A stretch of DNA of 46,770 nucleotides from RGIG1902 sp034926865 (GTDB lineage Bacteria; Bacillota; Clostridia; Oscillospirales; Butyricicoccaceae): positions 1-46,770 of the forward strand of contig JAYFQP010000032.1 of NCBI GenBank assembly GCA_034926865.1. The letters run 5' to 3'. Every line of letters begins with the position of its first letter. The first letter of the stretch is position 1. Under the pieces are notes generated by a model, which saw only the letters and a program-made list of their open reading frames with translations, did no database searches and was not told the DNA's origin. Shown here one piece after another: positions 31,546 to 40,909 of the stretch. The position numbers and the translations under genes were made by a program.

Positions 31546-32362
31546 AGTTATCAAGCTTAATGTTCTTATAAGTCATGCCAAGCTTTATTATAATGCTGTG
31601 TATCAATAAGTTCACCATTTCAAGCGGTGTTACAAAGGAGTTAAATATATTCTCTCCGGAAAGAGGGCATATCAGCGTCATAGCCGCGACTTCAGCTATT
31701 GGGGCCTTCATAGTGTCGGTTATTCCGATCGTATATGCACCGCCCATATTTGCTATCCTTACAGCCTGAGCCTGATCAAAATTGTACATGGGATATGAAA
31801 TTCCCAGTACCACGCTTCTGTGAGTAGTAAGAGCCAAAAGCTGTCTTGCCCGCTTCCAGTCTTTATACGGGTCAACAACAGTATTTTGAACCGAGCATTG
31901 CGTCAGCCTGAAAGAAAGCGCCTGGCCGATTATTCCTGATATGCCAGACCCTAGAATCAACACAAAATCTGCTTCGACTATTTTTCGCGCACAAGCATCC
32001 ACGTCAGCTCTGCTTACTGAATCGATAAATCGCTCCAAAAGCTTTTTTTCATTACGCAGTACCTCGTCAAAAAGTTCTTCTTTCTGAGACTTCACAATGA
32101 CATCATCCGGCTTAATACCCATTGACTTCTTTTTCCTCAGGCCTTCTCTAAAAGCAATAAAGCTATCATACCCCAGCTCCCTGCAAAGGCGCATCATCGT
32201 AGCCTGTGAACAACCTATATTGGAGCAAAGCTTCCGTATGGTTAAATAAGATGCTTCTTCTATATTATCGCTTATATATTTTAATATCAGTATTTGCTTT
32301 TTTGTAAGTTTCGTCTCTCCGACATTGAACACCGCTCTTATTTGATCCAGAATCTGCTGCAT
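31544..32362 (-). CDS. MurR/RpiR family regulator with SIS domain
   Basis: A 272-residue regulator. An N-terminal HTH_6 domain (residues 15-80: LTKKQILILKYISDNIEEAS, then CSQATMMRLCRELGY) is followed by a SIS sugar-phosphate-binding domain (about 120-255: FVLILGSGISGIIGQAL, ALTTHRSVVLGISYP). Family members respond to phosphosugars. It is divergent from the dipeptide ABC transporter operon, so it may control it, possibly sensing a cell-wall-derived sugar; this is inference. Confidence 0.87.
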   Translation of the reverse strand: MQQILDQIRAVFNVGETKLTKKQILILKYISDNIEEASYLTIRKLCSNIGCSQATMMRLCRELGYDSFIAFREGLRKKKSMGIKPDDVIVKSQKEELFDEVLRNEKKLLERFIDSVSRADVDACARKIVEADFVLILGSGISGIIGQALSFRLTQCSVQNTVVDPYKDWKRARQLLALTTHRSVVLGISYPMYNFDQAQAVRIANMGGAYTIGITDTMKAPIAEVAAMTLICPLSGENIFNSFVTPLEMVNLLIHSIIIKLGMTYKNIKLDN

Positions 32363-32546
32363 TTTTTAGCCACCTTCTTATTTACAATCATTTGCATAAT
32401 AACATATCCCGATGCTTTATAAAATATATATTTCAAAAAAATAATATATACTAAACATGCTTAGGTTATTGATTTTTTAATTGTTGTGTTTTTATCTATA
32501 TAACGACGCATCTAATTAGTATTTTATATGAATTTTTATTTTATTG

Positions 32547-32575
32547 TTTACTATTTTTGAAGCATATGCTACTAT
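32547..32575 (+). promoter_or_regulatory. Probable promoter of the dipeptide ABC operon
   Basis: TTTACT (32547-32552), 17 bases, TACTAT (32570-32575), about 60 bases before the start codon. The rest of the 270-base spacer is very AT-rich with no other feature seen. Confidence 0.5.
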
Positions 32576-32634
32576 ATTCAGTGTAATTATTTCACTTTTG
32601 AAATATTTCATTAACAGAAAGGAGCACATCCCCC

Positions 32635-34281
32635 ATGAAAAAACGCGCAGCAGCACTATTGTCCATTTTCCTGGCGTTGATGATGGTTTTGAGTGCCTGC
32701 GGCACCAGCGCCGGCACCGGCACTCAAGATCAAAATCAAAGCGGCTCAGAAAAGACCTCTGACGAAAAGGTCCTTACAATCGGAACTTACATGGCAATTA
32801 CCACGCTGGTGCCCTGGAAGACTACCTCTGACGGAGATGGATATATTCTCCGCCAGGTATATCAAACCCTTGTGGGAATGAACGCCAATTCCGAATTTAC
32901 GCCCAATCTCGCCGAAAGTTGGAGCTGTGCCGACGACGGCGTTACCTGGACAGTAAAAATCAGGAAGGACTGTTATTGGCAGACAGGCAATGACCTTTTC
33001 AAGGATGAAAAAGTGAATGTTACTGCCGAAGACGTAAAGTTCTCTTACGAGTACTATCTCAATCCTGACAACGGCTCCGTAAGGTATACAGATCTTTCTT
33101 CGACAATCAAAAGCATCGAAGTAACAGATAAGTATACAGTCGTATTCGTGACAAACGATGTCGACGTTCTGTTTGAGTACAAATTGTATCAAAACTACAT
33201 AATACCAAAGAAAGCAATCGACGAAAACTGGGATTTTGAAAACAAGCCAATCGGATCGGGCGCATATAAGTTTGTTGAGCATGTAACTGACACGCATGTC
33301 ATCCTTGAAAAAAACACTGAGTTCTGGAAAGAGCCCGGCCTTGACAAGGTGGTATTTAAAATCATAACCGATAAATCAGTTTCCGCAATCGCTCTGCAAA
33401 ACAAGGAAATAGATATATCACTCGCTATTTTAGCTACCGAGGTCGGCAATATCGCAAAGGCCGATTACCTCGAGCTAAGGGCCGGCGGCACAGGATCATA
33501 CCGCTGGGTAGGTTTCAACTGTTCAAACCCGCTGTTTACAGATCCTGAAGTCAGAAATGCTCTACGTATGGCAGTAGACTTTGACGGCGCCATTGAGGCA
33601 ATATTCGCAAACGATGCAGGCATTAATCTTGCGGTCAGAGCATACAGCTGTATCCCCTATGAACGTCCGGGCGGAGACACCGACGGCTCGGCAAAGGCTG
33701 TTATCCCAGCATACGATGCTGCCGCCGCCGAGGCTAAGCTCGACAAGCTCGGGTGGGTCAAGGGTTCAGACGGCATAAGGGCCAAGGATGGCCAAAAGAT
33801 GAGTTTCACCCTTCAAGTCGGCAACAACGATACCGCCCGCGAGAAGCTCGCCGTTATTATAGCCTCACAGTTCAAGGCAATAGGCGTAGACTGTACGGCA
33901 AAAACCGCTGAGTGGGCCACACATACTACCGATATTGAAGAGGGCAATGTAGAAATGTACATCCTCGGCGGCTACTCCAATCTTGACGGCGGCAAACGCC
34001 TCATGCATACCAATGCAACCACCTGTAGCCCTAACTGTAATTACTCCAATACAGAAGTAGACTCCCTGCTTGATAAAGCATGGGTAACTACAGATCTTGA
34101 GGCCCGTTCAGCGCTCCTTCGCCGGGCGGCTGTCATATTCTCCAAGGATGCCGCACATCTGGGAGGTTATTTTGAATATACACAGATGGGCGTAAACAAA
34201 CGCGTTACGGACTTTGACTATGCTTCTGTATATCATCCCCTTTGCGACCCCACCCGTAATGTAAGCGTAATAAATCAATAA
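32635..34281 (+). CDS. Peptide ABC transporter substrate-binding lipoprotein (family 5)
   Basis: A 548-residue solute-binding protein of the DppA/OppA class. A lipoprotein signal (LSAC, Cys22 lipidated) is followed by a Gly/Ser/Gln linker to about 45. The family 5 pattern follows: TPNLAESWSCADDGVTWTVK, LRKD-like IRKDCYW, VTAEDVKFSYEY, GSGAYKF, and RNALRMAVDFDGAIE. It captures peptides (or another oligomer) outside the membrane for the permease that follows. A hairpin at 34300 separates it from dppB. AAAGGAG precedes the ATG. Confidence 0.92.
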   Translation: MKKRAAALLSIFLALMMVLSACGTSAGTGTQDQNQSGSEKTSDEKVLTIGTYMAITTLVPWKTTSDGDGYILRQVYQTLVGMNANSEFTPNLAESWSCADDGVTWTVKIRKDCYWQTGNDLFKDEKVNVTAEDVKFSYEYYLNPDNGSVRYTDLSSTIKSIEVTDKYTVVFVTNDVDVLFEYKLYQNYIIPKKAIDENWDFENKPIGSGAYKFVEHVTDTHVILEKNTEFWKEPGLDKVVFKIITDKSVSAIALQNKEIDISLAILATEVGNIAKADYLELRAGGTGSYRWVGFNCSNPLFTDPEVRNALRMAVDFDGAIEAIFANDAGINLAVRAYSCIPYERPGGDTDGSAKAVIPAYDAAAAEAKLDKLGWVKGSDGIRAKDGQKMSFTLQVGNNDTAREKLAVIIASQFKAIGVDCTAKTAEWATHTTDIEEGNVEMYILGGYSNLDGGKRLMHTNATTCSPNCNYSNTEVDSLLDKAWVTTDLEARSALLRRAAVIFSKDAAHLGGYFEYTQMGVNKRVTDFDYASVYHPLCDPTRNVSVINQ

Positions 34282-34299
34282 TCCAAAAATGCATCATAT

Positions 34300-34327
34300 G
34301 GAACCTCCGCCATATGGCGGAGGTTCC
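34300..34327 (+). other. Perfect palindromic stem-loop between binding protein and permease genes
   Basis: GGAACCTCCGCC followed by ATAT and GGCGGAGGTTCC: a 28-base perfect inverted repeat without a T-run. Such intercistronic hairpins commonly protect the upstream mRNA or reduce readthrough, giving more binding protein than permease. Confidence 0.7.
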
Positions 34328-34344
34328 GGCAAAAGGAGTAGCTT

Positions 34345-35307
34345 ATGTGGACTTACATACTTAAAAGGATCCTGCAGGCTATCCCGACCCTGCTTGTAAT
34401 ATCCTTTCTTATTTTTTCGCTTCTCTACCTTACCCCAGGAGATCCTATAGAATTAATTTTAGGTACAGAAGACACCTCTATAAGTCCGGAACAAAGAGCA
34501 ATAGTTGAAGAACAGTGGGGGCTTAACAAGCCCTTTTTAGTACGATATGCCGATTTTATAATCAAAGCTGCCAAAGGTAATCTGGGGCAGTCATACGCAA
34601 CAGGTAAGGGAGTTTTTGAAAGTATCATAGAACGCCTGCCTGCCACGCTCAAGCTCGCTGCATGTTCAATGTTCATAGCGCTGTGCGTCTCTCTTCCGCT
34701 CGGCATAATCGCTGCGCTCAGGCATAACAGCATATGGGATTCTGCTGCAACCGCGCTTGCCACAATAGGCGTATCTCTGCCCAAGTTCTGGTTCGGACTT
34801 ATTTTGCTCATAGTCTTTTCGCTGAAACTCGGCTGGCTGCCGAGCACAAGCACTACCACCTCTCTCTCAGACGGTTTTCTGCCTTTCTTCAAGGCTGTCA
34901 TCATGCCCGCATCTTCCCTTGCGCTCGGCATGGCTGCTACCCAGACGAGAATGATACGTTCAAGCATGCTCGACGTTCTCAATCAGGATTACGTCAGATA
35001 TGCCCGCAGCAAGGGCCTTAAAGAAAAGTATGTAATATATGGGCACGCCCTTAAAAATGCCATGATACCGGTCATCACCGTTATCGGGAGCGAGATAGGC
35101 GGTATGCTGGGCGGCGCAGTCGTAACAGAATCTATTTTCTCATGGCCCGGTATAGGGAGGCTGGCCGTCAACTCCATTTCCAAGCGTGACTACCCGATGA
35201 TCCAGGGCATAACCCTCATCATGTGCATAGGATACCTTTTTGTCAACCTTCTGGTGGATATCACCTATGCCTGGATCGACCCTCGAATAAGGCTGGACAA
35301 GAAATAA
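34345..35307 (+). CDS. dppB: Dipeptide/oligopeptide ABC permease DppB-like
   Basis: A 320-residue inner-membrane permease with six helices. The N terminus is YILKRILQAIPTLLVISFLI, with LTPGDPIELILG and the C-terminal EAA motif region (YVRYARSKGLKEKYVIYGHA LKNA), then the typical IDPRIRL end. It pairs with DppC to form the channel. AAAGGAG lies upstream of the ATG. Confidence 0.93.
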   Translation: MWTYILKRILQAIPTLLVISFLIFSLLYLTPGDPIELILGTEDTSISPEQRAIVEEQWGLNKPFLVRYADFIIKAAKGNLGQSYATGKGVFESIIERLPATLKLAACSMFIALCVSLPLGIIAALRHNSIWDSAATALATIGVSLPKFWFGLILLIVFSLKLGWLPSTSTTTSLSDGFLPFFKAVIMPASSLALGMAATQTRMIRSSMLDVLNQDYVRYARSKGLKEKYVIYGHALKNAMIPVITVIGSEIGGMLGGAVVTESIFSWPGIGRLAVNSISKRDYPMIQGITLIMCIGYLFVNLLVDITYAWIDPRIRLDKK

Positions 35308-35320
35308 GGAGGCAGAGTCT

Positions 35321-36226
35321 ATGAACACACCAGCTAAACACGATGTCAAGGCTGAAATCGGTTTGGAGGCCCTGCCCGTAACCGGCTACTGGACAGATGT
35401 TGTCCGTCGCTTCCGTAAAAATAGAATAGCCGTTTTAGGCCTTATACTAATGACAATAATCGTAATTTTGTGCGTAGGTGCGCCCCTATTCACAAAATAC
35501 GACCCTATTATTGATATGGACTTTACGCACACTCTCTTAAAGCCGGGTGCTTCAGGGCACTTTCTCGGCACTGACGACTTAGGACGCGACATATGGAGCA
35601 GGCTGCTTTACGGGGGGAGAAACTCCCTTGTAACGGGCGTGGCTGTAACTCTTCTTTCTGCCTGCGCCGGCATTGCCATCGGTCTTATCAGCGGATATTT
35701 CGGCGGATGGATAGAATCGCTGCTTATGCGCTTTACCGATATAATGCTATCGTTTCCGTTTTTAATCATAGCAATAGCTATAATGGCGGTTTTAGGCTCA
35801 AGCCAGAAAAATGTTATTCTAGCTCTGGCAATCGTCAGCTGGCCGAGATTTGCAAGGCTTACGAGGGGTCAGGTGCTCCAAATAAAACAGCTTGAGTATA
35901 TTGAATCTGCAAAGGTTGCCGGATTTAAAAACGCAAGAATCATATTTTCGCATATACTTCCCAACTGCCTTGGCCCACTTATCATTCAGGCAACTTTGGC
36001 GATAGGCAGCGCTATTCTCTCGGCTGCCAGCCTTTCGTATCTCGGACTGGGGGCCGACGCGGCAGCGCCTGATTGGGGCGTTATGCTGTCTCAAGGCAGA
36101 AATTACCTCCAGCTGGCGTCCTATCTCACTACAATTCCCGGCATCGCAATCTCTTTGACAGTTCTCGCCATGAACTGGATCGGCGACGGAATGCGCGACG
36201 CCTTCGACCCAAAAATGAGAAAGTAG
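35321..36226 (+). CDS. dppC: Dipeptide/oligopeptide ABC permease DppC-like
   Basis: A 301-residue permease with an N-terminal extension, six helices, the DppC signature HFLGTDDLGRDIWSRLLYGG, and the EAA loop (YIESAKVAGFKNARIIFSHI). It ends GDGMRDAFDPKMRK, as family members do. It is 13 bases after dppB. Confidence 0.93.
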   Translation: MNTPAKHDVKAEIGLEALPVTGYWTDVVRRFRKNRIAVLGLILMTIIVILCVGAPLFTKYDPIIDMDFTHTLLKPGASGHFLGTDDLGRDIWSRLLYGGRNSLVTGVAVTLLSACAGIAIGLISGYFGGWIESLLMRFTDIMLSFPFLIIAIAIMAVLGSSQKNVILALAIVSWPRFARLTRGQVLQIKQLEYIESAKVAGFKNARIIFSHILPNCLGPLIIQATLAIGSAILSAASLSYLGLGADAAAPDWGVMLSQGRNYLQLASYLTTIPGIAISLTVLAMNWIGDGMRDAFDPKMRK

Positions 36227-36236
36227 GTGCATTAAA

Positions 36237-37214
36237 ATGGAAAGATATCTAGAAGTAAAAAATCTTCGCACCTGGTTTCACACTCCTGAAGGCATCGTAA
36301 AAAGTGTGGATGGTGTTTCCTTTCATATAGACAGGGGTGAGACCCTTGCCCTTGTAGGGGAATCCGGCTGCGGCAAAACAGTCACTTCCCTTTCTCTGAT
36401 ACATCTTCTAGCCGATACTGCTGAGCTTCAGACCGACTATATGGAAGTGGATGGCAGCGAGATAGCCGCGCTCACAAAGGAAGAGGCCCGCAACCTGCGC
36501 GGAAGCAAAATATCTATGATTTTTCAAGAGCCAATGACCTCCTTAAATCCTGTATATAAAATTGAAAAGCAGTTAGGTGAGGTATATAGGCTCCATAATC
36601 CTAAAATGTCTAAGCAGGAAGTTTTGGAGCATTCAATCGAAATTCTTGAAAAAGTAGGTGTTCCAAAGCCGGAAGAACGGCTAAGGGTGTATCCACACCA
36701 GCTATCAGGCGGGCTTCGCCAACGTGTCATGATTGCCATATCGCTGGCATCAAACCCTCAAATGCTTATAGCAGATGAACCGACAACGGCGCTTGACGTG
36801 ACTATACAAGCCCAGATAATCGATCTGCTCAAGGAGCTTCAAAAAAGCATGGGAATGTCGATTCTTCTGATAACCCATGACTTTGGGGTAGTATCTCAGA
36901 TAGCCGACAGAGTTGCCGTTATGTATGCCGGAAAGATAGTGGAAGAAGGCAAGCTTGAGGACATCTTCAGTGATCCCTGGCATCCCTATACCAAGCTTTT
37001 GATACTTTCGATCCCGGGAATAAAGGTTTCAAGGGGCGGAAGGCTCGAGGCAATCTCCGGGGCTGTTCCAAATCCTCTCAATTTCCCCAAGGGCTGCCGT
37101 TTTGCGCCAAGATGTCCGTATGCCATGGACATCTGCACGGATACTCCTCCAGAGGAAACCGTCATCGGAGACAGGCGGGTAAGCTGCCATTTAAGGGGGG
37201 ACGGGAATGTATAA
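36237..37214 (+). CDS. dppD: Dipeptide/oligopeptide ABC ATPase DppD-like
   Basis: A 325-residue ATP-binding subunit. Walker A GESGCGKT (about 40-47), ABC signature LSGGLRQRV, Walker B MLIADEPTTALD, and the H-loop ITHDFG are all intact. The C-terminal oligopeptide-transporter domain holds the GCRFAPRCPYAMDIC cysteine cluster. It overlaps the next gene by 8 bases. Confidence 0.94.
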   Translation: MERYLEVKNLRTWFHTPEGIVKSVDGVSFHIDRGETLALVGESGCGKTVTSLSLIHLLADTAELQTDYMEVDGSEIAALTKEEARNLRGSKISMIFQEPMTSLNPVYKIEKQLGEVYRLHNPKMSKQEVLEHSIEILEKVGVPKPEERLRVYPHQLSGGLRQRVMIAISLASNPQMLIADEPTTALDVTIQAQIIDLLKELQKSMGMSILLITHDFGVVSQIADRVAVMYAGKIVEEGKLEDIFSDPWHPYTKLLILSIPGIKVSRGGRLEAISGAVPNPLNFPKGCRFAPRCPYAMDICTDTPPEETVIGDRRVSCHLRGDGNV

Positions 37215-38202
37215 CCAAGCTCTTGTTCTTCAGGAAACCCCAATACTTCAAATAGAAGACCTAAAGGTGCATTTCCCTATCAAAAAAGGGCTTATGCAGC
37301 GCACCATGGGCTATATCCGCGCCGTAGACGGGGTTGACCTTACCATTCAAAAAGGAGAAACTCTTGGCCTTGTGGGCGAGTCTGGCTGCGGTAAAACCAC
37401 AATCGGGCGAGCCATCGTAAGGCTTAACCAGCCTACGGCCGGACGCATACTTTATAATGGAGAAACTGATCTTTTAAAATCAAGCGAAAGCGATCTCAGG
37501 GCCCTCAGGCGCAAGTTCCAAATAGTATTTCAAGACCCATATTCCTCGCTGAACCCGAGAATGACAATAAAACGCCTTATCGGTGAAGTATTAACTGTCC
37601 AGATGGGGCTAAGCAGGGATGAGTCCTTTGCCGAAACCAGCCGCCTGCTTTCGCAAGTGGGTCTGAGCCCTGTATATGCTCAGCGCTATCCTCATGAGTT
37701 TTCAGGCGGCCAGCGCCAACGCATAGCCATTGCGAAAGCAATCGCCCTGCACCCTGAATTTCTCGTCTGTGACGAAGCCGTATCCGCTCTCGATGTTTCG
37801 ATACAATCTCAGATAATCAATCTTTTGATGGATCTCAAAGAGCAGTATGAGAACATGACATATCTTTTTATTTCGCATGCACTGAACGTTGTCGAACACA
37901 TTTCTGACCGCGTAGCGGTGATGTATCTCGGCAAGATCATAGAGTATGCCTCCACAGAAGAACTCTTCGCACACGCGCAGCACCCATATACTAAGGCTTT
38001 GATGTCGGCCATACCGATACTTTCGGGAATGCAGAAAAGAGAGCGCATCGTTCTCAAGGGAGAGGTGCCAAGCGCCGCAAATGTCCCTGCAGGCTGCCGC
38101 TTTCATACGCGCTGCCCCTATGCAGAGGAAATATGTTTCCATGAAGAGCCCATTTTCCAGGAATGTTCGCCCGCCCACTACTGTGCCTGCCACAAGGTTT
38201 AG
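37207..38202 (+). CDS. dppF: Dipeptide/oligopeptide ABC ATPase DppF-like
   Basis: A 331-residue second ATPase: Walker A GESGCGKTT, signature FSGGQRQRI, Walker B FLVCDEAVSALD, H-loop ISHALN. The C-terminal GCRFHTRCPYAEEIC cluster is present. It heterodimerises with DppD and is the last gene of the operon, followed by a strong hairpin. Confidence 0.94.
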   Translation: MYNQALVLQETPILQIEDLKVHFPIKKGLMQRTMGYIRAVDGVDLTIQKGETLGLVGESGCGKTTIGRAIVRLNQPTAGRILYNGETDLLKSSESDLRALRRKFQIVFQDPYSSLNPRMTIKRLIGEVLTVQMGLSRDESFAETSRLLSQVGLSPVYAQRYPHEFSGGQRQRIAIAKAIALHPEFLVCDEAVSALDVSIQSQIINLLMDLKEQYENMTYLFISHALNVVEHISDRVAVMYLGKIIEYASTEELFAHAQHPYTKALMSAIPILSGMQKRERIVLKGEVPSAANVPAGCRFHTRCPYAEEICFHEEPIFQECSPAHYCACHKV

Positions 38203-38221
38203 CGTCACTTTTCCGCACACC

Positions 38222-38261
38222 GGAAAATCCCCGAAAGAGATTGCTCCTTCGGGGATTTTCC
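38222..38261. terminator. Terminator after the dipeptide ABC operon
   Basis: GGAAAATCCCCGAA and its complement form a 14-bp stem around a 12-base loop; T-rich stretches are inside the stem rather than after it, so efficiency is uncertain. Confidence 0.6.
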
Positions 38262-38359
38262 ATCTGACACTTAATATTCAAAAAGCTTTCACTTTGAACC
38301 TAATTACATCCATGGACATATAATATCGTGACCGAATAAATATGGAGGTAAACGATATT

Positions 38360-39433
38360 ATGGAGAATAAAAGATGCTCATTTTTCCTTGCCGCCAACTC
38401 AAAGGACGGCTTTGTCTCCTTCTTTGACGAGGCGGCAAAAGAAGATTTTTCCCGTGATACATACTTTATCAAAAGCGGACCCGGGTGCGGGAAAGCCACA
38501 GCTATCAGAACCATTGCAGACGGCATTTATAAGGGAGGCATAAGAGAGGATATTTACTGTTCCTCTGACCCGGTTTCTCTGGATGGCGTTATAATGGAAA
38601 GCCCAAAGGCCGCACTTCTTGACGGAACAGCTCCACATGTCACCGAGCCAGGATTTCCCGGCGCCAGAGGCGACTACATAACGCTCTCGTTCTTCCGAGA
38701 TATTCCGGGCATTCGAGAAAAATACCCTGCCCTTCTGCTTCTATCCTCACAGTCCAAAACCTATTATTCAAAAGCATATCGTTTGATTGCCTCCTCTGCC
38801 CTTGTGGATGAACATATGACAGCCACAATGTCGCCGTATATATCAAATGAAAAGCTTATAAAAAGGGCTTTGGGGATAGCCGGACGCGAGATACCCAAAA
38901 AAGGCGGCGCAGGAAAGCAGAAAAAGCGTTTCATCGATGGTATAACCCCATTTGGAGTCATGCGCCTTTATGATACTGTGACGGCTCTTGCTGACAGGGT
39001 ATATGACTTTTACGATGGCTACGGTCTTGCTGATACAATGCTCAAGACTTTGTCTGAATATGCTCTCAAAAACGGATATGACGTCTATACCTGTCACTGC
39101 CCCAAAAACCCACAGAAGCTTCTCCATGTCATCATCCCTGAGCTTTCCCTTGCATTTGTTACATCAAACAGGCAGAGCTATTTCACCGGTCGTCCCTATA
39201 GAAGGATAAGGATAGACAGCTATCTCTCTGATCCTTCCCTGCGCAATTTACGGGGCAAAGCGAAGCTGCTTTCAAAGGTCTCTCAATCCCTCATGGATGA
39301 AGCCGTCGATGAAATATCCAAAGCCCATACCCTTCATGATAAAATGGAGGAGCTCTACCATCCGCATATCGATTTTGAGGCGACAAATACGTATACTGCG
39401 GGCGTTATCAAGCACTTGTCAGAAGTGTTATAG
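38360..39433 (+). CDS. PRK06851-like two-domain P-loop protein with degenerate nucleotide loops
   Basis: A 357-residue protein matching the PRK06851 group, which has two tandem P-loop domains. First half: DTYFIKSGPGCGKATAIRTI, where Walker A has Ala in place of the usual Ser/Thr after GK. It continues with YCSSDP, LDGVI, LLDGTAPHV and PGARGDYI, as the family does. Second half: RFIDGITPFGVMRLYDTVTA, then VYDFYDGYGLADTMLKTL where a second P-loop should be; Gly-Lys is lost. PELSLAFVTSN follows. The ATG at 38360 has GGAGGT 8 bases upstream; the frame is open from 38342. Function unknown; ATP hydrolysis looks doubtful. Confidence 0.72.
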   Translation: MENKRCSFFLAANSKDGFVSFFDEAAKEDFSRDTYFIKSGPGCGKATAIRTIADGIYKGGIREDIYCSSDPVSLDGVIMESPKAALLDGTAPHVTEPGFPGARGDYITLSFFRDIPGIREKYPALLLLSSQSKTYYSKAYRLIASSALVDEHMTATMSPYISNEKLIKRALGIAGREIPKKGGAGKQKKRFIDGITPFGVMRLYDTVTALADRVYDFYDGYGLADTMLKTLSEYALKNGYDVYTCHCPKNPQKLLHVIIPELSLAFVTSNRQSYFTGRPYRRIRIDSYLSDPSLRNLRGKAKLLSKVSQSLMDEAVDEISKAHTLHDKMEELYHPHIDFEATNTYTAGVIKHLSEVL

Positions 39434-39472
39434 AGTATTAAACCCCAATAATCTCTGCTTATATCAAAAATA

Positions 39473-39500
39473 AAAAAGGCGGTCAAATGACCGCCTTTTA
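39473..39500. terminator. Bidirectional terminator
   Basis: AAAAGGCGGTCA and TGACCGCCTTTT around a 2-base loop, between the convergent PRK06851-like and MATE genes. Confidence 0.85.
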
Positions 39501-39505
39501 GCATA

Positions 39506-40909
39506 TTATGCCTGCCCTGCTTCGTGCTCCCCTACCATATTGTTAAGCCAACTTCCCTTTTTTATAAGAGTAATACCGATTGCCGCTTTTATTAGATCAA
39601 AGCTCTGCATCATGGCATACATGACAACAATACTCAATGCCGTAAACTTGGCCGCAAAAAAGGTGGGAGGGATACATACAAACCATACGAACATGCTGTC
39701 GAAGACAAAAGTTATAAACGTCTTACCCCCTGAACGTAGAGTAAAGTAGCAGCCGCTTGTAAATGCCGAGATCGGCATAAACACCCCTGTTATTCTAAGA
39801 AGTGTTGTCGCAATCGCCCTTACATCTCCTGTCGTGTTATACATCTCCGGGAATAGAGGGGCAATTAGGATCAATACTCCGCCCATTACCATACATAGCA
39901 TCACAGTCGTTGCTATAAGCTTATTGTCGGTATCTCTGGCCTCATCCATCTTCCCTGCGCCGAGAAGATTCCCCACAATAATAGCGATTGTATTTCCGGA
40001 GGCGAACAACACCACCCTGAAAAGATTATACAGTGTAGACGCGATGTTTATAGCCGCTATCGCCGCCAGCCCTCTCATCGAATAAAGCTGAGTTACAACC
40101 GTCATCCCAATTGACCACAGCATTTCGTTAAGAAGCAAGGGCCATCCTTTTTTGATTATTCTTCCGGATATCGCGCGTGAAATCCTGAAGCCCTTATAAG
40201 CCCCTATAATGAACGGCTTCTCTATGCTGTGAGCATGTGTCCAGGCGATTACAATAAAAGTCTCGATAAAACGTGATAATACCGTTGCTATCGCGGCTCC
40301 CTCTGCCCCAAGCCTTGGGAACCCCAAATGCCCGAATATCAGCAGCCAGTTGAAGGTAAGATTTACAAACACAGCTACTATTCCAGCCTTCATGGGCAGC
40401 AGAGTCTCGCCTGTTTCGCGGAGAGTAGCAATATATGCCTGATTTATTGCAAACGGTATAAGGCCGATAATCATTATCCTTAGATATTTGCTTCCTTCTG
40501 CAAGAGTTAAAGCCAAATCGCCGGTTCCCCCGGACTGGTGCAAAAACATAGAAATAAGCTGTTTGTCAAAAATAGAAAATGTGGTCAGGAACAAAACGCA
40601 CATCGATGCGCAGATAATCAGCTTAAACCGGAAAGTCTGCCTAACGCCGTCATTGTTGCCTGCGCCATGGAACTGAGCCGAAAATATTCCCGCCCCGGAT
40701 ATGCCGCCAAAAATACAAAGGTTAAAAACAAAGATAAGCTGATTGGCTATTGCTACTCCCGACATAGGCTCTGTCCCCAGCTGACCCACCATGATATTAT
40801 CCAGAAGATTTACAAAGTTTGTTATTCCGTTCTGTACCACCATCGGTATGGCAACGAGCATAACCATTTTGTAAAATCGTTTATCTCCGATGAATTTCTT
40901 TAAATGCAT
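39506..40909 (-). CDS. MATE family efflux transporter
   Basis: A 467-residue membrane protein with twelve hydrophobic segments and the MATE core (MVMLVAIPMVVQNGITNFVN, MVGQLGTEPMSGVAIANQL; second half WPLLLNEMLWSIG). Exports cationic drugs or metabolites using a Na+ or H+ gradient; substrate unknown. I use the ATG at 40909, with CAGGAG upstream; the frame is open to 41053. It is the last chromosomal gene before the mobile element. Confidence 0.9.
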   Translation of the reverse strand: MHLKKFIGDKRFYKMVMLVAIPMVVQNGITNFVNLLDNIMVGQLGTEPMSGVAIANQLIFVFNLCIFGGISGAGIFSAQFHGAGNNDGVRQTFRFKLIICASMCVLFLTTFSIFDKQLISMFLHQSGGTGDLALTLAEGSKYLRIMIIGLIPFAINQAYIATLRETGETLLPMKAGIVAVFVNLTFNWLLIFGHLGFPRLGAEGAAIATVLSRFIETFIVIAWTHAHSIEKPFIIGAYKGFRISRAISGRIIKKGWPLLLNEMLWSIGMTVVTQLYSMRGLAAIAAINIASTLYNLFRVVLFASGNTIAIIVGNLLGAGKMDEARDTDNKLIATTVMLCMVMGGVLILIAPLFPEMYNTTGDVRAIATTLLRITGVFMPISAFTSGCYFTLRSGGKTFITFVFDSMFVWFVCIPPTFFAAKFTALSIVVMYAMMQSFDLIKAAIGITLIKKGSWLNNMVGEHEAGQA

